Shown here in pieces: positions 6,102-14,047 of a DNA stretch of 34,609 nt. The stretch comes from Verrucomicrobiales bacterium. Lineage in GTDB: Bacteria; Verrucomicrobiota; Verrucomicrobiia; Limisphaerales; JAQGOY01. Location of the stretch: the NCBI GenBank assembly GCA_028293375.1, contig JAQGOY010000212.1:1-34609 (forward strand), written 5' to 3'. Made by a program: the position numbers and the translations under genes. Positions within the stretch are counted from its first letter, which is position 1; every line of letters begins with the position of its first letter. The notes under the pieces were generated by a model. It did no database searches. It was not told where the DNA came from and saw nothing but the letters and a program-made list of their open reading frames with translations.

Positions 6102-8260
6102 TTCAGTTTTTAAACATCGCCATGGCAGCCGGCGTAGTCGCAGCCTCGATACCGATCATCGTCCATTTGGCGCATCGCAAGAAAACGAAGGTGGTAGAAT
6201 GGGGCGCGATGCGCTTCCTTGAAGAATTGGTTGCGAAAAGCAGGCGCAAGCTCTTGCTCAATGAATTGCTCCTCCTGCTCTTTCGCACACTTCTGCTTCT
6301 TTTCCTGGCTATCGCCCTCACCCGCCCTCTTTGGAATTCAGCACCAAAGAATGCCAATACCAGCGCTCTTCCCACTAATGGAAGAAAAGCGGCGGTAGTG
6401 CTGATCGACGACAGCGCCTCCTCCGGCTACGGTCGGTCCTTTTCTACGCTTGAAGGAATGAAGACTCTTCTCTCCGCTTATGTGGATACCCTAAAGAAAG
6501 GAGATGAGGTCAGCTTGATCAAACTCTCCGATCTCGGATCCACTCCGGAAGATCCCCTTTTTGATTTGGAATCGCTCCGTGAAAATATACGAACCCTGCA
6601 ACCTTCAAGTGTGCATTCCGATCTCTCCCGACTCGTCGACGCCGGCTTGAATCAATTCTCCAGGCACGTCAACCCCTCGAAGGAACTGATTATCGTCATG
6701 GACGGAATGGCCGATGAAGATTTGACTGATGAAAAACTCCGCGCTCTCCAAACGAAATTAAAAAACCACCAATCCACCTATGGTACACGGCTGCGGGTAT
6801 TGGTTCCGAAGGCCGGGGAAGAACCTGTAAATGTGGGAATTAAAGAACTCTTCACAGACCAGGTCCTGCTTCCCGTTGACCAGTCAGTCAGTATTCACGT
6901 CAAGGTATTTGGCGTCGGATTCAAGGAAACCCGCAAAATGAGCGTCGTTTTGGAAAGCGATGGATCCCTTGTTGGCGAACAGGAAATCATTGCTCGGGAT
7001 GGTGAGGTTTCCGTTACTTTTACCAATATCTTCAAATCGGCCGGAAGTCATGTGCTCAAGGCAGGATTAAAAGGCAACTCCGATTTCTTTCCGAAGGACG
7101 ATATCCGGGAATCGATTGCCGAAGTGGTTCAAAGTATCCCGGTTTTGTTGATCGAAAACCCAGCTTCATTCAGCGCCAAAGAACCTTCCTTCATTGCTTC
7201 GGCCCTGGAGAGTTCTCAGCATTCGAATTCTCTCTACCACGTTACTCACGTCTCCGCCTCCGATGTCACCGATGCCATGTTTTGGCAAAATCGCGCCATC
7301 ATTCTGAACGACGTCCCGGCCATCGACTCTCTGCTCGTTGCCGCGCTCGACCGGTTTGTCGTTTCCGGCGGGGGGTTGCTGGTCGCTCTCGGCCCGCACA
7401 CACGACCCACCATAGTCAATGAATATTGGGCGCGCGGCGGTGAAGGTTTTCTTGCCGCCTCCATCGGTGAAAAAGCAAACCCCACCAATTCGCTTCATGT
7501 GGGCTCCATCAACTCCGGTCATCCGCTCTTCGCCACAATGGCCAGCACCGGCGGTGATCCTTTCAAAAGCATTTCCATCCGCGAATATTTTAAACCGGAC
7601 AAAATTTCGCCGGACTCCGAAATCCTGATCGCCCTCGAAAATGGCGATCCCCTGCTCCTCTCCAGGCGTCGTAATCTCGGCACCATCATGCAGTTCAACA
7701 GTTCCCTCGATGTCTCCTGGAATGATTTCCCGGTGCACTCTGTTTTCGTCCCCCTGGTCAGGGGAATCGGCGAGAAAATCTCGAATTACATTTTACCCGG
7801 GCACAATCTTGAAGCAGGCACCCAAATCATTATTACCCCGCAAAAAGGATTGGACGCCGGTCCGACACGGCTGCTCGCTCCCTCCGGGCAGCAGGTGCCG
7901 CTAAAGCCCACTCAATGGGAAGGCAAAATCGCTTTCATCAGTGAACCTTGTCTGAATACCGGCGCCTACCTCTCCACCCAACCCGAACAACAGGAGCGGT
8001 ACGCCGTTTCCTTGAATTATCGTGAAGGGCTTTTTCAAAGAGGCACCCGCGAAAAATGGGACGAAACCTTTAGAGGTCTGGATTGGAAGTGGGTTTCCAC
8101 CGGCGCAGAACTGAATCTCCCGGCGGCGGCTGAAGATACCACTCGCGAACTCTGGAAGGCTTGCGTGGTCCTCGCCATTTGCTTTCTCATCGGGGAAAGT
8201 TTCCTCACCCGTCAACACGCCATAGATCAACAATCGGTTCTTCTCACTTCTGCCTTATGA
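6098..8260 (+). CDS. BatA-like membrane protein with VWA domain (720 aa)
   Basis: The N-terminus matches the BatA/aerotolerance pattern: a first membrane helix at about 7-23, then a cytoplasmic piece with HRKKTKVVEWGAMRFL and the basic RRKLLLNELLLLLFR leading into a second helix at about 53-73. A periplasmic VWA domain follows; its metal site is DDSAS at 104-108. After this come Ig-like and GATase-like stretches (for example VVSGGGLLVALGP) and a final helix near 686-702 (CVVLAICFLIGES). At 720 residues it is longer than simple BatA proteins but normal for the planctomycete/verrucomicrobial form. It is coupled by 4-bp overlaps to both neighbours, which supports a joint complex with the MoxR, DUF58 and downstream VWA proteins. 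Confidence 0.9.
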   Translation: MIQFLNIAMAAGVVAASIPIIVHLAHRKKTKVVEWGAMRFLEELVAKSRRKLLLNELLLLLFRTLLLLFLAIALTRPLWNSAPKNANTSALPTNGRKAAVVLIDDSASSGYGRSFSTLEGMKTLLSAYVDTLKKGDEVSLIKLSDLGSTPEDPLFDLESLRENIRTLQPSSVHSDLSRLVDAGLNQFSRHVNPSKELIIVMDGMADEDLTDEKLRALQTKLKNHQSTYGTRLRVLVPKAGEEPVNVGIKELFTDQVLLPVDQSVSIHVKVFGVGFKETRKMSVVLESDGSLVGEQEIIARDGEVSVTFTNIFKSAGSHVLKAGLKGNSDFFPKDDIRESIAEVVQSIPVLLIENPASFSAKEPSFIASALESSQHSNSLYHVTHVSASDVTDAMFWQNRAIILNDVPAIDSLLVAALDRFVVSGGGLLVALGPHTRPTIVNEYWARGGEGFLAASIGEKANPTNSLHVGSINSGHPLFATMASTGGDPFKSISIREYFKPDKISPDSEILIALENGDPLLLSRRRNLGTIMQFNSSLDVSWNDFPVHSVFVPLVRGIGEKISNYILPGHNLEAGTQIIITPQKGLDAGPTRLLAPSGQQVPLKPTQWEGKIAFISEPCLNTGAYLSTQPEQQERYAVSLNYREGLFQRGTREKWDETFRGLDWKWVSTGAELNLPAAAEDTTRELWKACVVLAICFLIGESFLTRQHAIDQQSVLLTSAL

Positions 8261-11200
8261 GCTGGAAAATGACCATTGTTGGAATTTCCTGGTGGTTGAT
8301 TCTGCCGGTCGCAGCCGTTTGCTTTTTCCTGCTCCGATCCATTCTGCGAAAAGAACTCTCCCCTTTGCCAAAGGGACGAGCCCGGCTGCTCCTTGCCCTT
8401 AGGATTACGGCTCTCTTTTTGTTGTTGTTCGTTCTCTTGGAACCCACTCTTCGTCATCACGGTTTTTTAAATGCCAAACCCACCGTGGCCATCCTGTTGG
8501 ATCAATCGGGTTCCATGAACATTTCCGATCGTCAATTATCTTCTGAACAGGTGCTCGCAGAAGCAAAGTCCATGGGGCTCGTTGCCGACTCTGCTGATAT
8601 TCAAAATCTGGAATGGGACCATTTCATCACTCAGTTGGAGAGCCTTCGTGCTGATCCCAAAGACCTTTCAGGAACAGGCAAAAGCAAACTCTCATACCTC
8701 GCGTCTGAAGCGGATTTGTTGGCGAAAAAGGCTACCATCGAAAAAGTGCTGTCCGTCGCGCTTCGAGAAACGAGCGCCTTTCTCCAACAATTGGCCGCCA
8801 GCAGCAACAACGAAAAAAGCATCAGCTCTTCCAACCTTGAAAAACGAGTGGAGGCATTGATGCGCCTGAAACCGCCAGGCAAGACCGCCAACCAGGTCAA
8901 CTTGCCCTCAAATCTTACCAATGGTCCTTCCGCCATACGTTCACTCACCCGGCTGGAACGCGCTCGCGCAGTCATCACCAACCAGGTCATTCCCGCCTTT
9001 GGTAAATCCGCTCGAATCAAACTTTTCGCCTTTGACGAACAATCACAGGAAATGACGGATCTTTCCCGGTTGCTGAACTCTCCTGAAAAGCAAACCGATT
9101 TTGATTCCTCGCTCCGAACCGTCGGTGAATTGGGCGCAACCGAAAACCTCCAGGCAGCGATTATTGTCACGGATGGAAGGCAAACCATCGGCAAAGATCC
9201 CGGGCCCGTACTCCGCTCCCTTTTGGCGCGTGGAATTCCCACCTATGGGATTCAAGTCGGCAGCACCAATTTTCCTGCGGATGCCGTCATTTCATCGGTA
9301 AGCGGCAGTTCAGAAATTCTGAAGGACGAAATGATGGATCTGGAAGTAAAGCTCCGCGTTTCCGGCCTCACCAATTCTGACTGGGAATTGCTGATTTCTC
9401 AAAACGGAGCCGAAATGGACAGGCGGCTCTTGCATCCAACGGGAGACTGGCAAATCGAAAAATTTCATTTCAAAGCAGAAAACGCCGGCCTTCGGTTGTT
9501 TCAGGCCAGGCTGCAGCCTTATTCCGCGGAAACCGGCATTGGCAAAGTCGAGCAACCATCCGGGACTATTTTGCGACAACAATGGAACAATGTTGCCGGT
9601 GCAAAGATCAGTGACTTTTACAAAAACAACCTTTCCTCCAAACCACCCACCGTCACGGAAACAGTAGGCTTCGAGCGTATTACACAACGCAAGGGAGATA
9701 ATTATTTTGAAAAACTCAGCGGATATATTCACGCACCGGTTTCGGGTAATTATACTTTCTGGATCACTGGCGACGAAAGCTGCGAATTCCACCTCAGCCC
9801 AACCACCAGGCCCGCAGACAAGCGTCTGGTCGCCTACGCGGAGGAACGCTCCACCCGCGAAGACTGGACTCGCAGCCCCAGCCAGCAATCGACCCCGATA
9901 ACTCTTCAAGCCAACAAAAAATATTACTTCGAGCTTCTGCACAAGGAAGCTGCTGCCGACGACTTCGTCAGTATCGGATGGCGTCTGCCGGATGGCGCCT
10001 ACGAGCGTCCCATCTCTCCTTCCCGAATTTCGCCTTTCAAAACCAATTCTGAACCTGGAACCGTGACCGCTGCTCAATCCATGGAGGCCGACGAGGCAAG
10101 CTCTCTCAACAACAGCGGCGAACATGTCGCCACCGTGACCGAGGATCCGATCCAGGTCCTGATCCTCGATGCCACCCCTCGTTGGGAAAGCCGATATCTC
10201 GCTGCCATGTTCGAACATGACCAGAAAGCAGTGCTGACCCGGAGATATCGCTCCATTTACATGATTAAGCAGGCAAAAGATTTTCTTCCAGCTACCCAGG
10301 ACGAATGGAATCGCTATGACGCAGTCATCCTGGGCGATCTAACCAATTCAGAACTCCCCAACGAGGCGCAGCAGCAACTCGTGAATTACGTCAGCAAACG
10401 GGGCGGCTTCCTCGTTTGTCTCGCCGGTTATCGAGGGATGCCCTCCACTTTTGGCCTGGGTCCTCTCAGCAAGGTCCTGCCAGTCCGCCTTCTCGGACAG
10501 GGAAATTCGGACCGAATCCCCATCACCCTTGCCCTCGGTCTGGACGGGGAGGAAAGTCCAATGTGCCGGATCCTTAACGATCCCGGTTTGAACAAACAAA
10601 TGTGGACGGTCCTCCCTCCTTTGCAATGGCACGCAAGCGGGGTCGCCGCCAAGCCCGCCGCTACTGTTTTGCTGCAATCTCAAAACGCAAACCGCACTCC
10701 GATTGTCGCCTACCACCCTTTCGGCGCTGGAAAAGTATTTTGGATGGGCACCAGCGAATCGTGGCGCTGGCGCGACCGCCTCGGCGATGTCGTCCATCAG
10801 AAATTCTGGCAGCAGGCCGTCCGTTGGGGACTGACCGGGCGTCTCCGCGGCAAAAGCGATTTGTTGAAAATGTCAATCGACCGCTCCCTGGTGGAACTCG
10901 GCGGTTCGGCAGAAATTCGCGCCCGCGCCGTGAAAAAAGACGGAAAAGTTTCCGACCAGCCCATAAACCTCACCCTCGCGCCAGTCGACGACAAAGGCGT
11001 AATTAACACAAATCAACAAAAAACAGCATCAATGACCCGCAGCCCCGATAGCAGCGACCTCTGGCAATACCAGCTCGCCGGGCTCCCCGAGGGCAAGTGG
11101 GCTCTCACCGTCAACTCCACCGAACCTGAACTGGCCAAAGAGTCCGAAACACGCGAAATCTACGTCAAGAAATCGCCCGGACGGGAACTCGAGAATCTGT

Positions 11201-11427
11201 CGGCCGACCTGGTTGGCCTGGAAAGGACCATCCATCATTCCGGTCAGGTCGTGGTCCCCCTCAGCGAGGCCAGGCAACTCGCAGATTACGTCTCCGCATC
11301 TGTCCATCCCCGCGCCTTCCCACAAACCCGAACTTACACGCTATGGGATAATTATTTTATAATTATAATTGTTAGCTGCGTGCTCGCTATGGAATGGGTG
11401 TTGCGCCGGAGATTCGGTCTTCCCTGA
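8257..11427 (+). CDS. Large membrane VWA protein with inserted PA14 domain (1056 aa)
   Basis: I take ATG 8257, which overlaps the upstream TGA (ATGA), rather than the earlier 8161 start, which would overlap by 100 bp. Two N-terminal helices (about 6-28 and 43-61) precede a VWA domain with DQSGS at 82-86 and a later ATENLQAAIIVTDGR. Around 466-585 there is a PA14-like carbohydrate-binding domain (YFEKLSGYIHAPVSGNYTFW, later KYYFELLHKEA and VSIGWRLPDG). Around 628-850 lies a glutamine-amidotransferase-like fold (IQVLILDATPRWESRYL, YVSKRGGFLVCLAGY, GAGKVFWMGT) that appears to lack a catalytic Cys. An Ig-like part and a C-terminal helix (YFIIIIVSCVLAMEWV) finish it. It probably faces the periplasm. 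The PA14 insertion is unusual beside MoxR. Confidence 0.9.
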   Translation: MSWKMTIVGISWWLILPVAAVCFFLLRSILRKELSPLPKGRARLLLALRITALFLLLFVLLEPTLRHHGFLNAKPTVAILLDQSGSMNISDRQLSSEQVLAEAKSMGLVADSADIQNLEWDHFITQLESLRADPKDLSGTGKSKLSYLASEADLLAKKATIEKVLSVALRETSAFLQQLAASSNNEKSISSSNLEKRVEALMRLKPPGKTANQVNLPSNLTNGPSAIRSLTRLERARAVITNQVIPAFGKSARIKLFAFDEQSQEMTDLSRLLNSPEKQTDFDSSLRTVGELGATENLQAAIIVTDGRQTIGKDPGPVLRSLLARGIPTYGIQVGSTNFPADAVISSVSGSSEILKDEMMDLEVKLRVSGLTNSDWELLISQNGAEMDRRLLHPTGDWQIEKFHFKAENAGLRLFQARLQPYSAETGIGKVEQPSGTILRQQWNNVAGAKISDFYKNNLSSKPPTVTETVGFERITQRKGDNYFEKLSGYIHAPVSGNYTFWITGDESCEFHLSPTTRPADKRLVAYAEERSTREDWTRSPSQQSTPITLQANKKYYFELLHKEAAADDFVSIGWRLPDGAYERPISPSRISPFKTNSEPGTVTAAQSMEADEASSLNNSGEHVATVTEDPIQVLILDATPRWESRYLAAMFEHDQKAVLTRRYRSIYMIKQAKDFLPATQDEWNRYDAVILGDLTNSELPNEAQQQLVNYVSKRGGFLVCLAGYRGMPSTFGLGPLSKVLPVRLLGQGNSDRIPITLALGLDGEESPMCRILNDPGLNKQMWTVLPPLQWHASGVAAKPAATVLLQSQNANRTPIVAYHPFGAGKVFWMGTSESWRWRDRLGDVVHQKFWQQAVRWGLTGRLRGKSDLLKMSIDRSLVELGGSAEIRARAVKKDGKVSDQPINLTLAPVDDKGVINTNQQKTASMTRSPDSSDLWQYQLAGLPEGKWALTVNSTEPELAKESETREIYVKKSPGRELENLSADLVGLERTIHHSGQVVVPLSEARQLADYVSASVHPRAFPQTRTYTLWDNYFIIIIVSCVLAMEWVLRRRFGLP

Positions 11428-11448
11428 TCTGATCTGATCTGATCTTAT
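11424..11448. repeat. CTGAT pentanucleotide tandem repeat at the junction of convergent genes
   Basis: Four perfect CTGAT copies (11424-11443) are followed by a degenerate CTTAT. The TGA of the large VWA gene (11425-11427) lies in the first copy, and the TAA of birA (complement of 11445-11447) lies in the degenerate fifth. Changes in copy number would not alter either protein but would change the 17-bp gap. No terminator hairpin is visible between the two genes. Confidence 0.85.
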
Positions 11449-12425
11449 CTTTTCTCCATCGTCACATCGCCGCCGATGATCCGCTCCAGGTGCCCATGTT
11501 CCGTTCTCAGGAGCAGGGCTCCATCTTCGTCCAGGGCTTCAGCCACTCCTTTGACGCATCTCTCCCCCATTCGTATCGAGACTTGCTGCGAAAGCGTGGA
11601 ACAGTTTTCCTGCCATTCCTGCGCCACCGTATGGAATTGCTTCGATGCAATCTTTTGATACTCCACATTAAGTTCAGTCAGCAACTGACAGGCGAGCTCG
11701 GCCCGCAATATCGGCCGCTTTGTTTCCACGCTCAGCGAAGTGGCTATCGGGCGGATGTCCGGAGGGAAATCCTCATGGGACTGGTTCACGTCCACGCCTA
11801 TCCCCAAAATCAGGTAGCGAATCCCGTCCAGTTCCGCATTTAACTCGGTCAAGATACCCGCCACCTTTTTCTTCTTTATCAGGATATCATTCGGCCATTT
11901 GATCTCCGGCTCGATCCCGGTGTGAATGGATATCGCCCGCCGAATCGCTGTCCCAGCCGCTATGGTAAGCTGGGTGGCGCACTGGGGTCTCAGTTGCGGG
12001 CGAAGCAAAATGGAAAACCAAAGTCCTTTCCCCGAAGGTGAAAGCCATTTGCGACCCAACCTGCCCCGTCCTTTGGTTTGGCTCTCCGCGAATACAACGA
12101 CTCCTTCCCGAACACCATCCCGGGCAAACTTTTCCACCACGTCGTTGGTCGAAGTCGTTTCCTGGTAGACGTGAATCTCCCGGCCAATGATGACGCTCTC
12201 CGGAAGTCGTGATCGAAGCTCGTCTGGATGCAGTACATCCGGCACAGAGACCAGTTTATAACCAAGATGCGGACTGGCGGAAATGTCGTAGCCGAGCCGG
12301 CGCATCTCTTCAATGCGCGCCCAAACGGCCGCGCGGCTTATCCCCAGCCGATGGGAGAGATCGGCTCCGGAGACCGATGCTTCAGTCGAGCGCAAGGCCC
12401 GTAATATCTGGGAATCGAGGCTCAT
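11445..12425 (-). CDS. birA: BirA bifunctional biotin--protein ligase / biotin operon repressor
   Basis: The 326-residue protein begins with a winged-helix domain (QILRALRSTEASVSGADLS, then HRLGISRAAVWARIEEMRR), followed by the ligase domain. That domain has the biotin/AMP loop GRGRLGRKWLSPSGKGLWF, the core KWPNDILIKKKKVAGILTE and GIGVDVN, and a short C-terminal SH3-like part. It joins biotin to carrier proteins such as acetyl-CoA carboxylase BCCP in the cytoplasm. The N-terminal HTH suggests it also represses biotin genes, though no bio gene is in view. I chose the ATG at 12425 (MSLDSQIL) over the upstream start because it gives the family length and lies 1 bp after the nadC stop. The two genes form an operon. 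Confidence 0.95.
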   Translation of the reverse strand: MSLDSQILRALRSTEASVSGADLSHRLGISRAAVWARIEEMRRLGYDISASPHLGYKLVSVPDVLHPDELRSRLPESVIIGREIHVYQETTSTNDVVEKFARDGVREGVVVFAESQTKGRGRLGRKWLSPSGKGLWFSILLRPQLRPQCATQLTIAAGTAIRRAISIHTGIEPEIKWPNDILIKKKKVAGILTELNAELDGIRYLILGIGVDVNQSHEDFPPDIRPIATSLSVETKRPILRAELACQLLTELNVEYQKIASKQFHTVAQEWQENCSTLSQQVSIRMGERCVKGVAEALDEDGALLLRTEHGHLERIIGGDVTMEKR

Positions 12426-12426
12426 C

Positions 12427-13284
12427 TTATAAATTCTCAAAGTCCAAACCGATGTCCACAGCCCGGGCAGAATGGGTGATGGCCCCAACCGAAACAAAGT
12501 CTACACCCGTTTCTGCAATCGCTCTAATCGAGGTAAGGTTGACTCCCCCACTAGCTTCCGTCTGACATCGACCTTGCGCCATCTGAACCGCCTGTCTCAA
12601 CTGCTTGAGAGTCATGTTATCCAGGAGCACAATGTCCGCTTTAGCTTCGATGGCTTGAGCAACCTGCTCCAACGTGTCTGCTTCGACCTCGACCTTCAAT
12701 TTCGGGAATTGCGCCCGGGCACGCAAAATAGCTGCTGCGATGGCATTCGGCTTTTCGTATCTCAGGGTGGTCAGGTGGTTATCCTTGATGAGGATGAGGT
12801 CGTACAAACCGTTTCGATGGTTCTGTCCACCGCCGCAAGCCACCGCGTACTTTTCCAATGATCGCCATCCCGGAAGGGTTTTTCGGGTATCGAGTATCTT
12901 GCAATGGGTTCCCTCCACCAGCTTTACAAATTCAAGCGTGGCGGAAGCTATGCCAGAAAGTCGTTGCAAAAAGTTAAGGCTGACGCGCTCTCCCGTCAAA
13001 ATAGGCCCGGCATTTCCCTCTACCTGGCAGAAGGGCTGTCCAGCAGCAATCAGGGTTCCGTCGCCGAAGAAGAACCTAACCTGCAAGCTGGGATCCAGTT
13101 TATGGAAAACCCATTCTACCAGGTCGCTGCCCGCCAGCACGATGGATTCCCGTGGAACAAAGAGCGCGCTGGCCTGGGAATCATCAGGAATAAGTGCCAA
13201 AGTGGTCGCATCACCGGTCCCGATATCCTCCTCCAACGCATCATTTACCAGCCGTTCGAGTCGAGGAGTAAAATCCAAGTGCAT
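12427..13284 (-). CDS. nadC: Nicotinate-nucleotide pyrophosphorylase (quinolinate phosphoribosyltransferase)
   Basis: The 285-residue protein matches NadC throughout. It has EEDIGTGDATT near the N-terminus, the active-site segment ILDTRKTLPGWRSLEKYAV, then GGGQNHRNGLYDLILIKDNH, VEVEADTLEQ, DIVLLDNM and the C-terminal EASGGVNLTSIRAIAETGVD. It converts quinolinate and PRPP to nicotinate mononucleotide in de novo NAD synthesis. The ATG at 13284 (MHLDFTP) gives the usual length; the upstream in-frame start adds 13 unlikely residues. It is the first gene of a two-gene unit with birA and is divergent from the SGNH hydrolase gene, with a perfect palindrome between them. No nadA or nadB is in the window. 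Confidence 0.96.
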   Translation of the reverse strand: MHLDFTPRLERLVNDALEEDIGTGDATTLALIPDDSQASALFVPRESIVLAGSDLVEWVFHKLDPSLQVRFFFGDGTLIAAGQPFCQVEGNAGPILTGERVSLNFLQRLSGIASATLEFVKLVEGTHCKILDTRKTLPGWRSLEKYAVACGGGQNHRNGLYDLILIKDNHLTTLRYEKPNAIAAAILRARAQFPKLKVEVEADTLEQVAQAIEAKADIVLLDNMTLKQLRQAVQMAQGRCQTEASGGVNLTSIRAIAETGVDFVSVGAITHSARAVDIGLDFENL

Positions 13285-13321
13285 CGGAAAGTTTGTAAAT
13301 TTGTGCGTTTTCCTGCAATTC

Positions 13322-13335
13322 AAACTTTAAAGTTT
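13322..13335. promoter_or_regulatory. 14-bp perfect palindrome AAACTTTAAAGTTT between divergent genes
   Basis: The sequence is its own reverse complement. It lies 37 bp upstream of the nadC ATG and 26 bp upstream of the SGNH ATG, in the 77-bp intergenic gap. Its position fits an operator shared by two divergent promoters. It does not match the BirA box I know. AT-rich palindromes can arise by chance, so the support is modest. Confidence 0.4.
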
Positions 13336-13361
13336 AAAAAATGTAGTCCAGAGTGTTGCTT

Positions 13362-14045
13362 ATGCCCACATTGCGCCTGCTATTATGCCTACTTATAGCC
13401 ATATCTTCGGCGTACGGGCAGGCGTTCTACGACAACTGGGAACCCGACATTCGACGTTTTGAGTCGATGGACAGTACCAACCCGCCCCCTCCCAATTCAG
13501 TTTTGTTCGTAGGAAGCTCCAGTATTGTAAAATGGACCACCCTGGCCCAGGACCTTCCTGAATTCAATCCCATCAACCGAGGTTTTGGCGGCTCTGAAAT
13601 CGATGACACAGTCCATTTTGCCGACCGAATCGTCATCCCCTATCATCCCAAGATCATCGTAATGTACGCAGGCGGGAATGACATCAGTGCGGGGAAATCG
13701 CCAGAAAAGGTCGCGTCCGACTTCCAGGCATTCGTGGAAAAAGTCTGGAGCGCACTTCCAGATACCCGAATTCTATACATCTCCATTTCCCCGAATCCAA
13801 GGCGGTTTGCTCAAATCGACAGAATTCGACGAGCCAACCACATGATCCGCCATTACTGTCACACCGATCCCAAGCTCTCGTTTTTAGATGTTTTTGGTCC
13901 CATGTATCCGCATGTCAAAAAAGCGGATATTTTCGCCAGTGATGGTCTACACATGAACGCTGCAGGCTATAAATTGTGGACTCCGCTGGTGAGACAGCAC
14001 CTTCTCCGACTTTCTGCTGGTACGGACGTGGCCGCCATCAACTGA
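13362..14045 (+). CDS. Secreted SGNH/GDSL-family hydrolase
   Basis: The protein of about 227 residues starts with a signal peptide (MPTLRLLLCLLIAISSAYG, cleavage near GQA). SGNH blocks follow in order: block I is VLFVGSSSIVKW (nucleophile Ser in GSSS rather than GDS), block II NRGFGGSEIDD (Gly), block III YAGGNDIS (Asn in GxND), and block V SDGLHMN (Asp-x-x-His). The set of catalytic positions is complete, so it should be an active esterase, lipase or carbohydrate deacetylase outside the cytoplasm. ATG 13362 gives a clean signal peptide; GTG 13353 in the same frame is an alternative. Its stop lies 2 bp from the stop of the convergent response-regulator gene. Confidence 0.92.
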   Translation: MPTLRLLLCLLIAISSAYGQAFYDNWEPDIRRFESMDSTNPPPPNSVLFVGSSSIVKWTTLAQDLPEFNPINRGFGGSEIDDTVHFADRIVIPYHPKIIVMYAGGNDISAGKSPEKVASDFQAFVEKVWSALPDTRILYISISPNPRRFAQIDRIRRANHMIRHYCHTDPKLSFLDVFGPMYPHVKKADIFASDGLHMNAAGYKLWTPLVRQHLLRLSAGTDVAAIN

Positions 14046-14047
14046 AG

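Noticed and set aside
9310-10218. Minus-strand open frame of 302 codons
   Set aside because: It is antisense to the large VWA gene, whose PA14 and GATase-like motifs are clear on the plus strand.
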